Origin: Pseudomonas viridiflava
Lineage (GTDB): Bacteria > Pseudomonadota > Gammaproteobacteria > Pseudomonadales > Pseudomonadaceae
DNA: 64,000 nucleotides
Direction of reading: 5' to 3'
Assembly: GCF_900580675.1 (NCBI RefSeq)
Contig: NZ_UTBG01000026.1
Location: 62,001-126,000, forward strand
Shown here: in pieces, positions 44,793 through 54,817 of the stretch
How positions within the stretch are numbered: position 1 is the stretch's first letter
Layout: each line of letters opens with the position of its first letter
Notes under the pieces: model-generated
Told to the model about the DNA's origin: nothing
The model's input: only the letters and a program-made list of their open reading frames with translations
The model's database searches: none
Made by a program: the position numbers and the translations under genes

Positions 44793-45235
44793 GCCGGATC
44801 ACCCTCCGCCAAGTCACCGCCGACGACCACGCCGCTTGGCTGCCGCTGTGGCAGGCGTATCTGAAGTTCTACAACACCGAGCTGCCCGACGCCGTGAGCC
44901 AAAGCACCTGGCAGCGCCTGATCGATCCCCAGGAGCCGACCCATTCCGCGCTGGCCTGGCAGGACGGCAAGGCGGTGGGCATGGTCAACTTCATCTATCA
45001 CCGTTCCAACTGGAGTATCGAAAACTCCTGCTACCTGCAGGACCTGCTGGTGGACCCGGCCCAACGCGGTACCGGCGTCGGCCGCAAGCTCATCGAATTC
45101 GTCTACACCACCGCCAAGGCCGACGGTTGCTGCAAGGTGCACTGGTTGACCCACGAGACCAATGCCACCGCGATTCAACTGTACGAACGCATCGCCGAAC
45201 GCCCAGGTTTCATTCAATTTCGCCAAGGTCTTTAA
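44789..45235 (+). CDS. GNAT N-acetyltransferase
   Basis: A 148-residue acetyl-CoA-dependent transferase. The acetyl-CoA-binding motif A is LQDLLVDPAQRGTGVGRKLI (~88-107), with the typical RGTGVG pyrophosphate loop. Substrate is unknown. It overlaps the paiB stop by 4 bp (ATGA). In the PaiAB pair of Bacillus a polyamine acetyltransferase is coupled to PaiB, and this arrangement recalls it, but the identity is not proven. Confidence 0.88.
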   Translation: MSRITLRQVTADDHAAWLPLWQAYLKFYNTELPDAVSQSTWQRLIDPQEPTHSALAWQDGKAVGMVNFIYHRSNWSIENSCYLQDLLVDPAQRGTGVGRKLIEFVYTTAKADGCCKVHWLTHETNATAIQLYERIAERPGFIQFRQGL

Positions 45236-45245
45236 GGAGCGCAGC

Positions 45246-45923
45246 ATGCCCATCTCCCCCGCCGACTGGAAAGGCGCCCCGGCGCCCACGGTTCAACTGC
45301 TTGAAGGGCGTTTCATCCGCCTGGAAAAACTCGACCCGGCGCGCCACGCCGATCAACTGTGGCAAGCCCTCGAAGGCCCCGGCGCCGACCCCAAGCTGTG
45401 GGACTACTTGCCCTACGGCCCGTTTGCCGAGCGCGCCGCGTTCGATGCCTGGCTGAACAACCACGCGGCGAGTGCCGACCCGTATTTTTTCAGCGTGATC
45501 GACCGCGCCAGCGGCCAGGTGCAGGGCATTCTCAGCCTGATGTCGATTGTGCCGGCTCAGGGCCGTATCGAAATCGGCCACGTGACCTTCGGCGCGCCGA
45601 TGCAGCGCTCGCCAAAAAGCACCGAAGCGGTGTACCTGCTCGCCAAGTACGCGTTCGACCAGGGCTACCGCCGCCTGGAATGGAAATGCAACAACGCCAA
45701 TGCCCGTTCCAAGTATGCCGCCGAGCGACTGGGGTTCAGTTTTGAAGGGGTGTTCCGCCAGCACATGGTGGTCAAGGGACAGAACCGGGACACGGCGTGG
45801 TATTCGATGCTGGATGGGGAATGGCCAGCGATTGGCGCGGGGTTTGAGGCGTGGTTGTCCGAGGCCAACCAGACCGAGTCCGGCCAGGTAAAAGGCCTGG
45901 CGGAGTGCCGCCAGGCACAGTAA
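45246..45923 (+). CDS. RimJ/RimL-type GNAT acetyltransferase
   Basis: A 225-residue GNAT protein. Features are FIRLEKLDPARHADQLWQAL near the N-terminus, GRIEIGHVTFGAPMQRSPKS in the acetyl-CoA region, and ARSKYAAERLGFSFEGVFRQ at the end, all typical of the RimJ/RimL subgroup that modifies amino groups of proteins or small molecules. The start at 45246 has AAGGAG. Third gene of the paiB operon, ending three bases from the convergent methyltransferase gene. Confidence 0.88.
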   Translation: MPISPADWKGAPAPTVQLLEGRFIRLEKLDPARHADQLWQALEGPGADPKLWDYLPYGPFAERAAFDAWLNNHAASADPYFFSVIDRASGQVQGILSLMSIVPAQGRIEIGHVTFGAPMQRSPKSTEAVYLLAKYAFDQGYRRLEWKCNNANARSKYAAERLGFSFEGVFRQHMVVKGQNRDTAWYSMLDGEWPAIGAGFEAWLSEANQTESGQVKGLAECRQAQ

Positions 45924-45926
45924 GCG

Positions 45927-46823
45927 TTAAGCCAGCTGCTGGGCCAGCACCGCAATGTGCTCCGGCCCGATCCCGCAGCAACCGCCCAGGTGGGTGGCGC
46001 CGCGCGCCTGCCAATCGGAGGCCCAATGCAGGTAGCCTGGCGGGTCAAGGTCTTCACGCAGAGGGTCCAGGCCGTCATTGGCCGTGGCTTCTTTGGGTTG
46101 CGGCGGGAAGGCGTTGGCGTAGGCGCCGATGTGAATCGCCACCCCCAGGCGCTCGAAGGTCTGGCGCGCGGCGTCAATCGCCGCGCCGATCACTTCCGGC
46201 TGGCTGCAGTTGAACAGCAACACTTGCACGCCCAACTGCGCCGCCGCCTCGGCCGCCTCAACCACCGGTTCGCCGGAGCGCAAGCGTGGCACCTCGTCGG
46301 TGTCTTCATCTTTCAAGGTAAACGACAGCCAGAACGGCTTGCCATCCTGCGGCAACCCGGCATGGATCGCGCGCGCCTCGACGATCGAACTCTGGGTTTC
46401 CGCCAGCCACAGGTCGACATACGGCGACAGACCTTTGATCAGCGGCGTGAGCAGTTCGCTGACGCGACCCGCCTCAAACAGGTCGGGCCGGTAAGAGCCG
46501 AACAATGGCGGCAGTGAGCCCGCCACTCGCACGGGTTTGCCGCAAGCGTCCACTGCGCGGCGCGCCAACTCACCCGCCAGTGCCGCCAGGGCCTGGCCCT
46601 CTTCGGCAAACCGCGCTTCGCCAATATGAAACGGCACCACCGCATAGCTGTTGCTGGTGATCACGTCGGCGCCGCTCTGGATATACGCCGCGTGCACCGC
46701 CTCCACTGCTTGCGGCGCTTCGCTCAGCGCCAGCGCCGACCACTCCGGCTGCCGAAACGGCGCGCCCCGGCGTTGCAGCTCACGGCCCATGCCGCCGTCG
46801 AGAATTACTGTTCTTTCGCCCAT
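45927..46823 (-). CDS. mmuM: Homocysteine S-methyltransferase
   Basis: A 298-residue enzyme from the ATG at 46823 (other in-frame ATGs at 46838 and 46859 are possible; no clear ribosome site distinguishes them). N-terminal ILDGGMGRELQRRG and the zinc ligands in LFNCSQPEV and HLGGCCGIGPEH are typical. It transfers a methyl group from S-methylmethionine to homocysteine to make methionine. It is divergent from an amino-acid uptake pair, which may supply the methyl donor; this is inference from position. Confidence 0.88.
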   Translation of the reverse strand: MGERTVILDGGMGRELQRRGAPFRQPEWSALALSEAPQAVEAVHAAYIQSGADVITSNSYAVVPFHIGEARFAEEGQALAALAGELARRAVDACGKPVRVAGSLPPLFGSYRPDLFEAGRVSELLTPLIKGLSPYVDLWLAETQSSIVEARAIHAGLPQDGKPFWLSFTLKDEDTDEVPRLRSGEPVVEAAEAAAQLGVQVLLFNCSQPEVIGAAIDAARQTFERLGVAIHIGAYANAFPPQPKEATANDGLDPLREDLDPPGYLHWASDWQARGATHLGGCCGIGPEHIAVLAQQLA

Positions 46824-46935
46824 ATGCTTTTTACTCATAAGCTTATGAAAATAACTCACTATGAGAGTCGTTCTTATAACTATTTAATACGGTCCATTCG
46901 GTTCATAACAACTCTTTTTTATTCAGGTGCTCGTC

Positions 46936-47757
46936 TTGAAACTTAAACCGCTATTGGCCCTGGGCCTGACAATTCTGGCTGCCTCCACCCAAGCCTTCGG
47001 CGGGACCACACTGGACCGCATCGAGCAGAAAAAAGAACTGGTGGGCGTGCTGATGGAAAGCTACCCGCCGTTCTCGTTTCTCAACGATCAAAACCAGCTC
47101 GATGGTTTCGACGTCGACGTGGCCAAGGCCGTGGCGCAAAAACTGGGTGTAAGGCTGCGCCTGGAAACGCCCTCGTGGGACGTGATCGCCGCCGGCCGCT
47201 GGAGTGGCCGCTACGACATTTGCATCTGCTCCATGACCCCAAGCAAGGCCCGCGCCGAAGTGTTTGATTTCCCGGTGGAGTACTACGCCTCCCCCGCTGT
47301 AATCGTGGTCAATGCCAAGGACGACCGTATCCACGGCGCCAAAGACCTGAGCGGCAAGAAAGTCGGGCTCACCAGCGCCTCCAGCTATGAGAGCTACCTC
47401 AACAAGAACCTGGTGATCGAAGGCGCCGAAGACACGCAGCTGCAATACCCGTTCGAGGATGTGCAGATCGCCCCCTACGACACCGATAACGTGGCCTTCC
47501 AGGACCTGGGCCTGGGGGCCGGCGTGCGCCTGGATGCAATCCTCACCAACCTGGTCACCGCGCAGCCACGTCTGAAAGAAGACAAACGCTTCAAGCTGGC
47601 CGGCGAACCGCTGTACGCCGAACCGAACTCCGTCGCGATTGAAAAGGGCGACGCCCAATGGGACGCCAAGGTGCGCGAGGTGTTCGCCCAGCTGAAACAG
47701 GACGGCACGCTGAGCAAGCTCTCGCAGAAATGGATCGGTGCTGACATCAGCAAATGA
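46936..47757 (+). CDS. Amino-acid ABC transporter substrate-binding protein
   Basis: A 273-residue periplasmic receptor of the His/Gln/Arg family. The signal peptide is LKLKPLLALGLTILAASTQA. The mature core has MESYPPFSFL, DGFDVDVAKAVAQKLGV, DICICSMTPSKARAEVFDF and KVGLTSASSY, which are the amino-acid-binding signatures. TTG at 46936 is the likely start because AGGTG precedes it; an in-frame GTG at 46927 is an alternative. It overlaps the permease gene (ATGA). Confidence 0.88.
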   Translation: MKLKPLLALGLTILAASTQAFGGTTLDRIEQKKELVGVLMESYPPFSFLNDQNQLDGFDVDVAKAVAQKLGVRLRLETPSWDVIAAGRWSGRYDICICSMTPSKARAEVFDFPVEYYASPAVIVVNAKDDRIHGAKDLSGKKVGLTSASSYESYLNKNLVIEGAEDTQLQYPFEDVQIAPYDTDNVAFQDLGLGAGVRLDAILTNLVTAQPRLKEDKRFKLAGEPLYAEPNSVAIEKGDAQWDAKVREVFAQLKQDGTLSKLSQKWIGADISK

Positions 47758-48557
47758 GTGCCTTCCCGAAAACCGATAAGCCGCTGCTGGGCTTTCGCAC
47801 GCGGCTGTACCTGACCTGGGCAGCGATGCTTGGGTTGTTTGCCGGGTTCTTCCTGAGCTTTGACCTGAAGTTCTCGATCATCCTCGACAAACTGCCCAAC
47901 CTGGTGGGCCTGCACCTGGCGCCCAACGGCTTTCTGCAGGGCGCGGCACTGACCCTGTTTTTGTGCCTGTGCTCCATCCTGGCGTCATCCCTGCTGGGCT
48001 TTGTCACGGCGTTGGCGCGTCTGTCCAAAAGCGCGGTGGCCTTTGGTATCGCCACGTTCTACGCCTCGTTCTTTCGCGGCACGCCGTTGTTGATCCAGAT
48101 CCTGCTGATCTACCTCGGCTTGCCCCAACTGGGCATCGTACCCGGCGCCATCGCCGCCGGGATCATCGCCCTGTCCCTGAACTATGGGGCTTACCTCAGC
48201 GAGATTTTCCGCGCCGGTATCCTCGGCGTCCCTCACGGCCAGCGCGAAGCCGCCATGGCCCTGGGCATGCGCGACCGCGCGATCTTCTGGCACGTCACGC
48301 TGCCCCAGGCGATGCGCGCCATCATCCCGCCGACGACCAACCAATTCATCTCGATGCTCAAGGACTCTTCGCTGATTTCGGTCATGGGTGTCTGGGAGGT
48401 GATGTTCCTCGCGCAGTCGTATGGCCGCTCCAGCTATCGCTACATCGAGATGCTGACCACTGCGGCGATTATCTACTGGGTCATGTCCATCGGGCTGGAA
48501 CTGATCCAGGCGCGCATGGAGCGGTATTACGGTAAAGGCTACGCACGTGGCGAGTAA
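47754..48557 (+). CDS. Amino-acid ABC transporter permease
   Basis: A 267-residue inner-membrane permease of the HisMQ type with about five to six helices. The cytoplasmic EAA loop GVPHGQREAAMALGMRDRAIFWHVTLPQ contacts the ATPase. The ATGA overlap with the binding-protein gene shows coupling. No ATP-binding subunit lies in the window, so it must use one encoded elsewhere. The mmuM gene is divergent upstream. Confidence 0.88.
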   Translation: MSAFPKTDKPLLGFRTRLYLTWAAMLGLFAGFFLSFDLKFSIILDKLPNLVGLHLAPNGFLQGAALTLFLCLCSILASSLLGFVTALARLSKSAVAFGIATFYASFFRGTPLLIQILLIYLGLPQLGIVPGAIAAGIIALSLNYGAYLSEIFRAGILGVPHGQREAAMALGMRDRAIFWHVTLPQAMRAIIPPTTNQFISMLKDSSLISVMGVWEVMFLAQSYGRSSYRYIEMLTTAAIIYWVMSIGLELIQARMERYYGKGYARGE

Positions 48558-48686
48558 CCGGCACACGCGTTTTTAATCGCACAAGACTAGAGACATCTCC
48601 CGCGAACAGGGGATACCTCACCTGACAGTGCTTGCCCGCCCTCCTCGCCTAAATTCCCGGCCTCACATTACAGAGGTTGGGACCGT

Positions 48687-49994
48687 ATGCCATTTACACC
48701 ACATCAACTTGTGCTCGCCTTCGCGCTGGGCGTAGCCAGCATTCAATACGCGCAGGCAATGGAGGACTGGGAGCCCGATAGCGAGTGGACCCTGCCACCG
48801 CCAGTGATCGTCCAGACGGAGCATCAGCCACACGAGCCGGATGACAACGCCGATTTCTTCTTCGTCGACCATGCGAACACCCGCAACGGCCGGCAGGTCG
48901 CTCGCGTGCTGGACGCTGCGGTCGAGACACTGCTCGAGTCGAGTGAACTCACCGAGCGTGAAGAAGACCGGCTGGAAGAGCTTGCCGGTAAACTCCGCAA
49001 TCTGGCGCCGGGCCGCCTGGGAAATGCCCTTGAGCAACTGGCGGGCAGCCAGAACGCCAACCTGGGCACTGCCACTCAACACAGCATGAAACAGCTCAAC
49101 AGCAACCTGCTTGCGACCGTGCGCGAACTCAGCGACAACCGCAATCAGGACGATGGGCGCGTCTGGTTCCAAGTGCTGGGCAGCTCCGGCAACATCGAAG
49201 GGCAGCACGGTAGCCCGGGCCTGCAACAACGCAACCATGGCCTGATGCTGGGCAGCGATTGGGCAGCCGGCGATGTGTGGCGGATCGGCGTGATGGGTGC
49301 CAAGTCCAACAGCGAACTGGGCGCCAAACGCTTCAAGGGCGAACTCGACAGCTGGCACATGGGCGCTTACGCCGTGCGGCAGGACGGCCCCCTGGCCTTG
49401 CGCCTCGGGGCGATCCACAGCCGTCATGCGGGCAAAAACAAACGCACGCTGGACTTTGATTTTGTAAATTACCGCGAGCGATCAACCGGTAAATACACCG
49501 CCCAGAGCCAGAACGCCTTCGCCGAAATGGGTTACCAACTGATCACCGGCAACCTCAGTGTCGAACCTTTTGCCGGTGTCGGTTACCAGCGTTATCAGCG
49601 CGATCGCTACAAGGAAAAAGGCGGTTTTGCCGCGCTGAACGTGGGCGCCCAGACTCAGGAAAACCTCAGCACCACCTTTGGTTTACGCATGGCCGGAGCC
49701 TTTGACCTGGGTAACCAGATGGCGCTCAAGCCGCACCTGAGCGCCAGCTGGAAGCATCTCTACGGCGATGTCGGCAGCAGCGTGCGCCAATCCTCTGCAA
49801 GGATAAAACGCCCAGGGTTAAACAGTGACTTCACCCTCCAGGGCACCTCCCTGGACCGTGACAGCCTGGCCTTGCGCACCGGCGTCGATTGGGCGCTGTC
49901 GCCCCAACACACCCTGGGGCTGGCTTACACCGTCGAGGTCGGCAGTAACAGCCGCAACCAGGGCCTGGCGGGGCAATTGACCCTGGCGTTCTGA
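48687..49994 (+). CDS. Autotransporter-domain outer-membrane protein, short passenger
   Basis: A 435-residue protein. The signal peptide is MPFTPHQLVLAFALGVASIQ, with cleavage near AQAMED. A short passenger of ~25-155, acidic and helical (VARVLDAAVETLLESSELTE), is followed by a 12-strand autotransporter barrel (~160-435; WFQVLGSSG, GLMLGSDWAAGDVWRIGVMG, TLGLAYTVEVG) that ends in the usual C-terminal Phe. The passenger is too short for a classical virulence domain and may be a surface or envelope-maintenance element. It stands alone, followed by the convergent pycB gene. Confidence 0.85.
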   Translation: MPFTPHQLVLAFALGVASIQYAQAMEDWEPDSEWTLPPPVIVQTEHQPHEPDDNADFFFVDHANTRNGRQVARVLDAAVETLLESSELTEREEDRLEELAGKLRNLAPGRLGNALEQLAGSQNANLGTATQHSMKQLNSNLLATVRELSDNRNQDDGRVWFQVLGSSGNIEGQHGSPGLQQRNHGLMLGSDWAAGDVWRIGVMGAKSNSELGAKRFKGELDSWHMGAYAVRQDGPLALRLGAIHSRHAGKNKRTLDFDFVNYRERSTGKYTAQSQNAFAEMGYQLITGNLSVEPFAGVGYQRYQRDRYKEKGGFAALNVGAQTQENLSTTFGLRMAGAFDLGNQMALKPHLSASWKHLYGDVGSSVRQSSARIKRPGLNSDFTLQGTSLDRDSLALRTGVDWALSPQHTLGLAYTVEVGSNSRNQGLAGQLTLAF

Positions 49995-50005
49995 TTATTC
50001 CAGGC

Positions 50006-50031
50006 AAAAAAAAGGGGAGCACCTGCTCCCC
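50006..50031 (-). terminator. Intrinsic terminator after pycB
   Basis: On the minus strand GGGGAGCA (50024-50031) pairs with TGCTCCCC (50014-50021) around a two-base loop and is followed by eight T (50006-50013). It ends the pycA-pycB message. Confidence 0.9.
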
Positions 50032-50062
50032 CGAGGATTAAACGTTAGTGTCGAAGGCTGTA

Positions 50063-51871
50063 TCAGCCTTCGATTTCAATCAGGATTTCACCCGGGTTGA
50101 CCCGGTCGCCCTTGGCCACATGAACGGCGGTGACCTTGCCGGCGATAGACGCCTGTACTTCGGTCTCCATCTTCATCGCTTCAGTGATCAACACAGCCTG
50201 GCCGGCCTTGACCACGTCGCCTTCCTTGACCAGCACGTCGACGATATTGCCCGGCATCGCCGTGCTGACATGGCCGGGTTCAGTGGCGTGCTTGCGCTTG
50301 CTGCCGCCACTGCTGACAAACTCGTTGAGCGGTTCGAACACCACTTCTTCCGGCATGCCGTCGATGGACAGGTAGAAGTGGCGCTTGCCTTCGGCCTTCA
50401 CGCCGACACCGGTAATGTCCACGCGGTAGCTTTCGCCGTGCACGTCAATCACGAACTCGGTCGGCACGCCTTCGCCACCCGCACGCGCCACGCCGCCGGC
50501 TTCCGGGATCGGCAACAGCACTTCCGGTGCGAGGGTGCCGGCGTCGCGCTCTTCAAGGAACTTGCGCCCGATGTCCGGGAACATCGCGTAGGTCAGCACG
50601 TCTTCTTCGGACTTGGCCAGCGCGCCGATTTCGCCGCGCAGCTTGGTCATTTCCGGCTTGAGCAGGTCGGCCGGGCGCACGTCGATCACTTCTTCGCTGC
50701 CGATCGCCTGGCGGCGCAGTTTCTCGTTCACCGTGCCCGGCGCCTTGCCGTAGCCGCCTTGCAGGTACAGCTTCACTTCGTTGGTGATGGTTTTGTAGCG
50801 CTCGCCGGCCAGCACGTTGAAGAACGCCTGGGTGCCGACGATTTGCGAAGTCGGCGTCACCAGCGGCGGGAAGCCGAGGTCTTCACGCACGCGCGGGATT
50901 TCAGCCAGCACTTCGCTCATGCGGTTCAGCGCGCCCTGCTCTTTCAACTGGTTGGCCAGGTTGGAAATCATCCCGCCCGGTACCTGGTTGACTTGCACAC
51001 GGGTGTCGACCGCGGTGAATTCGCTTTCGAACTGGTGGTACTTCTTGCGCACGGCGTAGAAGTACAGGCCGATTTCCTGCAGCAGTTCCAGGCTCAGGCC
51101 GGTGTCGAATTCGCTGCCTTTAAGCGCGGCGACCATCGACTCGGTGCCGGGGTGGCTGGTGCCCCAGGCGAAGCTGGAGATGGCGGTGTCGATGTGGTCG
51201 GCGCCGTTTTCGATGGCCTTGAGTTGGCACATCGCAGCCAAACCGGCCGTGTCATGCGAGTGGATGAAAATCGGCAGGCTTTGCTCGGCCTTGAGCGCCT
51301 TGACCAGTTCGCCGGTGGCGTAGGGGGTCAGCAGGCCGGCCATGTCCTTGATCGCAATCGAGTCGCAGCCCATGGATTCGAGCTGCTTGGCCTGGGCCAC
51401 GAACGCCTCGACGGTATGCACCGGGCTGGTGGTGTAGGCGATGGTGCCCTGGGCGTGCTTGCCGGCGGCTTTCACCGCTTCGATGGCCACCCGCAGGTTA
51501 CGCACGTCGTTCATGGCGTCGAAGATACGGAACACATCGATACCATTCACCGCAGCCTTGGCGACGAAGGCTTTGACCACGTCGTCGCTGTAGTGGCGGT
51601 AGCCGAGCAAGTTCTGGCCACGCAGCAGCATTTGCAGGCGCGTGTTAGGCAACGCGGCGCGCAGTTGGCGCAGGCGCTCCCACGGGTCTTCTTTCAAAAA
51701 GCGCACGCAGGCGTCGAAGGTCGCGCCGCCCCAGACTTCCAGGGACCAGTAGCCGACTTTGTCGAGCTTGTCGCAGATCGGCAGCATGTCCTCAGTGCGC
51801 ATGCGAGTCGCCAGCAACGATTGGTGGGCGTCGCGCAGGATGGTGTCGGTTACGAAGATCTTTTTAGTCAT
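50063..51871 (-). CDS. pycB: Pyruvate carboxylase subunit B (carboxyltransferase plus biotin carrier)
   Basis: A 602-residue subunit. The N-terminal carboxyltransferase TIM barrel has VTDTILRDAHQSLLATRMRT and IAIKDMAGLLTPY. The C-terminal biotinyl domain has AMKMETEV with the biotin Lys at ~567. It transfers CO2 from carboxybiotin to pyruvate to give oxaloacetate. It is annotated in many genomes as oxaloacetate decarboxylase alpha, but the partner PycA and missing Na-pump subunits support pyruvate carboxylase. It starts 12 bp after pycA. Confidence 0.93.
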   Translation of the reverse strand: MTKKIFVTDTILRDAHQSLLATRMRTEDMLPICDKLDKVGYWSLEVWGGATFDACVRFLKEDPWERLRQLRAALPNTRLQMLLRGQNLLGYRHYSDDVVKAFVAKAAVNGIDVFRIFDAMNDVRNLRVAIEAVKAAGKHAQGTIAYTTSPVHTVEAFVAQAKQLESMGCDSIAIKDMAGLLTPYATGELVKALKAEQSLPIFIHSHDTAGLAAMCQLKAIENGADHIDTAISSFAWGTSHPGTESMVAALKGSEFDTGLSLELLQEIGLYFYAVRKKYHQFESEFTAVDTRVQVNQVPGGMISNLANQLKEQGALNRMSEVLAEIPRVREDLGFPPLVTPTSQIVGTQAFFNVLAGERYKTITNEVKLYLQGGYGKAPGTVNEKLRRQAIGSEEVIDVRPADLLKPEMTKLRGEIGALAKSEEDVLTYAMFPDIGRKFLEERDAGTLAPEVLLPIPEAGGVARAGGEGVPTEFVIDVHGESYRVDITGVGVKAEGKRHFYLSIDGMPEEVVFEPLNEFVSSGGSKRKHATEPGHVSTAMPGNIVDVLVKEGDVVKAGQAVLITEAMKMETEVQASIAGKVTAVHVAKGDRVNPGEILIEIEG

Positions 51872-51882
51872 TGGAATATTCC

Positions 51883-53298
<1,416 letters not shown>

Positions 53299-53420
53299 TT
53301 GGAAATTCCCTTGAGCCGATTGCTGCGTCTTCGACCCTGTGGATCCGGGTCGGCGCGTGACCAAATGTTTCATGACAGTCGCGAGACACACACTATGCGC
53401 ACCAGAGGATTAACAAAAAT

Positions 53421-53457
53421 CAATAATTATTGGGTTGTGTATAAGTAAAGACTTATA
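53421..53457. promoter_or_regulatory. Two adjacent palindromes between pycA and pycR
   Basis: CAATAATTATTG (53421-53432) is a perfect 12-bp palindrome. Eight bases later TATAAGT-AAAG-ACTTATA (53440-53457) is a perfect 7-bp dyad. Both lie in the 195-bp divergent spacer and are likely regulator-binding sites, most simply for PycR. Confidence 0.65.
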
Positions 53458-53493
53458 GTTGGCCGGACGGCCTCGGGCGAAAGGATTTTAATA

Positions 53494-54468
53494 ATGCGTA
53501 AGTCATTGATGCGTATGACGTTACGTCAGTTGCAGATTTTCAATGAAGTCTGTGATTTGCGTTCCTACAGCCGCGCAGCCGAGGAAATGTCTCTCACGCA
53601 ACCGGCCGTCAGCCTGCAAATTCGCCAACTGGAAGAGCTGATCGGCCAACCGCTATTCGATTACGTCGGCAAAAAGCTCTACATGACCGAGGCCGCCGAA
53701 GCCTTGCAAAAGGCCAGCCGCGACATTTTCGGGCGCCTTGAAAACCTCGACATGCAGCTGTCGGACATGCAGGGCTCGCTGCAGGGCCAGCTCAAATTGG
53801 CGATCGAATCCAGCGCGAAATACTTCGTGCCGCACCTGTTTGCCGCGTTCAAGCGCCAGCACCCGGAGGTGCAGCTGCACCTGACGGTGGTCAACCGCGC
53901 CCAGGTGATTCGCCGGCTTTCCGACAACCGCGACGATCTGGTGATCATGTCCATGGTGCCCCAGGACATGGGGCTGGAATTCCTGCCGTTCCTCAACAAC
54001 CCGATCGTCGCCGTGGCGCCACCGGATCATCCGCTGAGCCTGCAAGGGCCGCTGCGCCTGCAAGACCTGGAACCTTACACGCTGGTGTTGCGCGAACCGG
54101 GGTCCGGCACGCGACTGGCCTGTGAGGAATACTTCAAGGAGAAACGCGTGCACTTCACCCAGACCGTTGAGGTGGCCTCGGCGGAGGCGCAGCGTGAATG
54201 CGTATGCGCCGGGCTGGGCGTGGCGCTGTTGACGCGCCATGCGGTCAACCTGGAAGTAGCCACCGGCGGGCTCAAGGAGCTGCCGGTGGAAGAACTGCCG
54301 CTGTACCGCAGCTGGTGCCTGGTGCAGGCCAAGGCCAAGCGCCTGTCACCGGTGGCCCATGCGTTCCTGGGCTTTATCCGCAGCGAACGGGTGCAGATCA
54401 GCGCGCTGGCTGAGCGCTTCGCTGGGCAGCCAAGGGTGCCTGCCAGTGCAGTTCCGGGTAGTCAGTGA
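53494..54468 (+). CDS. pycR: LysR-family regulator of pyruvate carboxylase
   Basis: A 324-residue LysR regulator. The winged helix is at ~8-70 (LQIFNEVCDLRSYSRAAEEM, LTQPAVSLQIRQLEELIG) and the effector-binding domain at ~95-300. It is divergent from pycA and corresponds to the PA5437/PycR position of P. aeruginosa. An extended linker tail (QPRVPASAVPGSQ) runs beyond the usual LysR end. The 3' end overlaps a small convergent gene by 71 bp. Confidence 0.85.
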   Translation: MRKSLMRMTLRQLQIFNEVCDLRSYSRAAEEMSLTQPAVSLQIRQLEELIGQPLFDYVGKKLYMTEAAEALQKASRDIFGRLENLDMQLSDMQGSLQGQLKLAIESSAKYFVPHLFAAFKRQHPEVQLHLTVVNRAQVIRRLSDNRDDLVIMSMVPQDMGLEFLPFLNNPIVAVAPPDHPLSLQGPLRLQDLEPYTLVLREPGSGTRLACEEYFKEKRVHFTQTVEVASAEAQRECVCAGLGVALLTRHAVNLEVATGGLKELPVEELPLYRSWCLVQAKAKRLSPVAHAFLGFIRSERVQISALAERFAGQPRVPASAVPGSQ

Positions 54469-54595
54469 TGCTCTGGAGCAGTTGGCGCTCGTCGCAGCGG
54501 TCTTCGATTGCGCGACGGAACGCCATGCGGCGCTGGTCTTCCTGTTGGCGACGAGTCTTGACGGTGCTATTGCTTTCTTCGTATTGCCGAGCCAT
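54398..54595 (-). CDS. PA3496-family small putative envelope-integrity protein
   Basis: A 65-residue basic protein. The family core TRRQQEDQRRMAFRRAIEDR is clear, followed by SITDYPELHWQ. A strong GGGAGA Shine-Dalgarno stands before the ATG at 54595. The last 71 bp overlap the 3' end of pycR on the other strand. The role is unknown; the envelope-integrity name comes from database annotation of the family. Confidence 0.75.
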   Translation of the reverse strand: MARQYEESNSTVKTRRQQEDQRRMAFRRAIEDRCDERQLLQSITDYPELHWQAPLAAQRSAQPAR

Positions 54596-54708
54596 TTCGA
54601 GTCTCCCAATGCGAGTACGGGGAGTTCAGGATGGGCTTGGGCAATGACGGTTTAGCGGCACGGGGATGACAGGACGATGAATCTTCCGGGGCAGAACCCA
54701 ATCAAAAT

Positions 54709-54796
54709 GTGGGAGCGGGCTTGCTCGCGAATGCGGTGGGCCAGCCAGCATATTCGGTGACTGACACTGCGCATTCGCGAGCAAGCCCGCTCCCAC
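54709..54796. repeat. REP doublet (REPIN-like)
   Basis: GTGGGAGCGGGCTTGCTCGC and its inverted copy enclose a spacer closely similar to the doublets at 11584 and 26135. It lies between two genes of the minus strand. Confidence 0.92.
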
Positions 54797-54817
54797 AGTT
54801 GGTCCGCGTACAAACTA

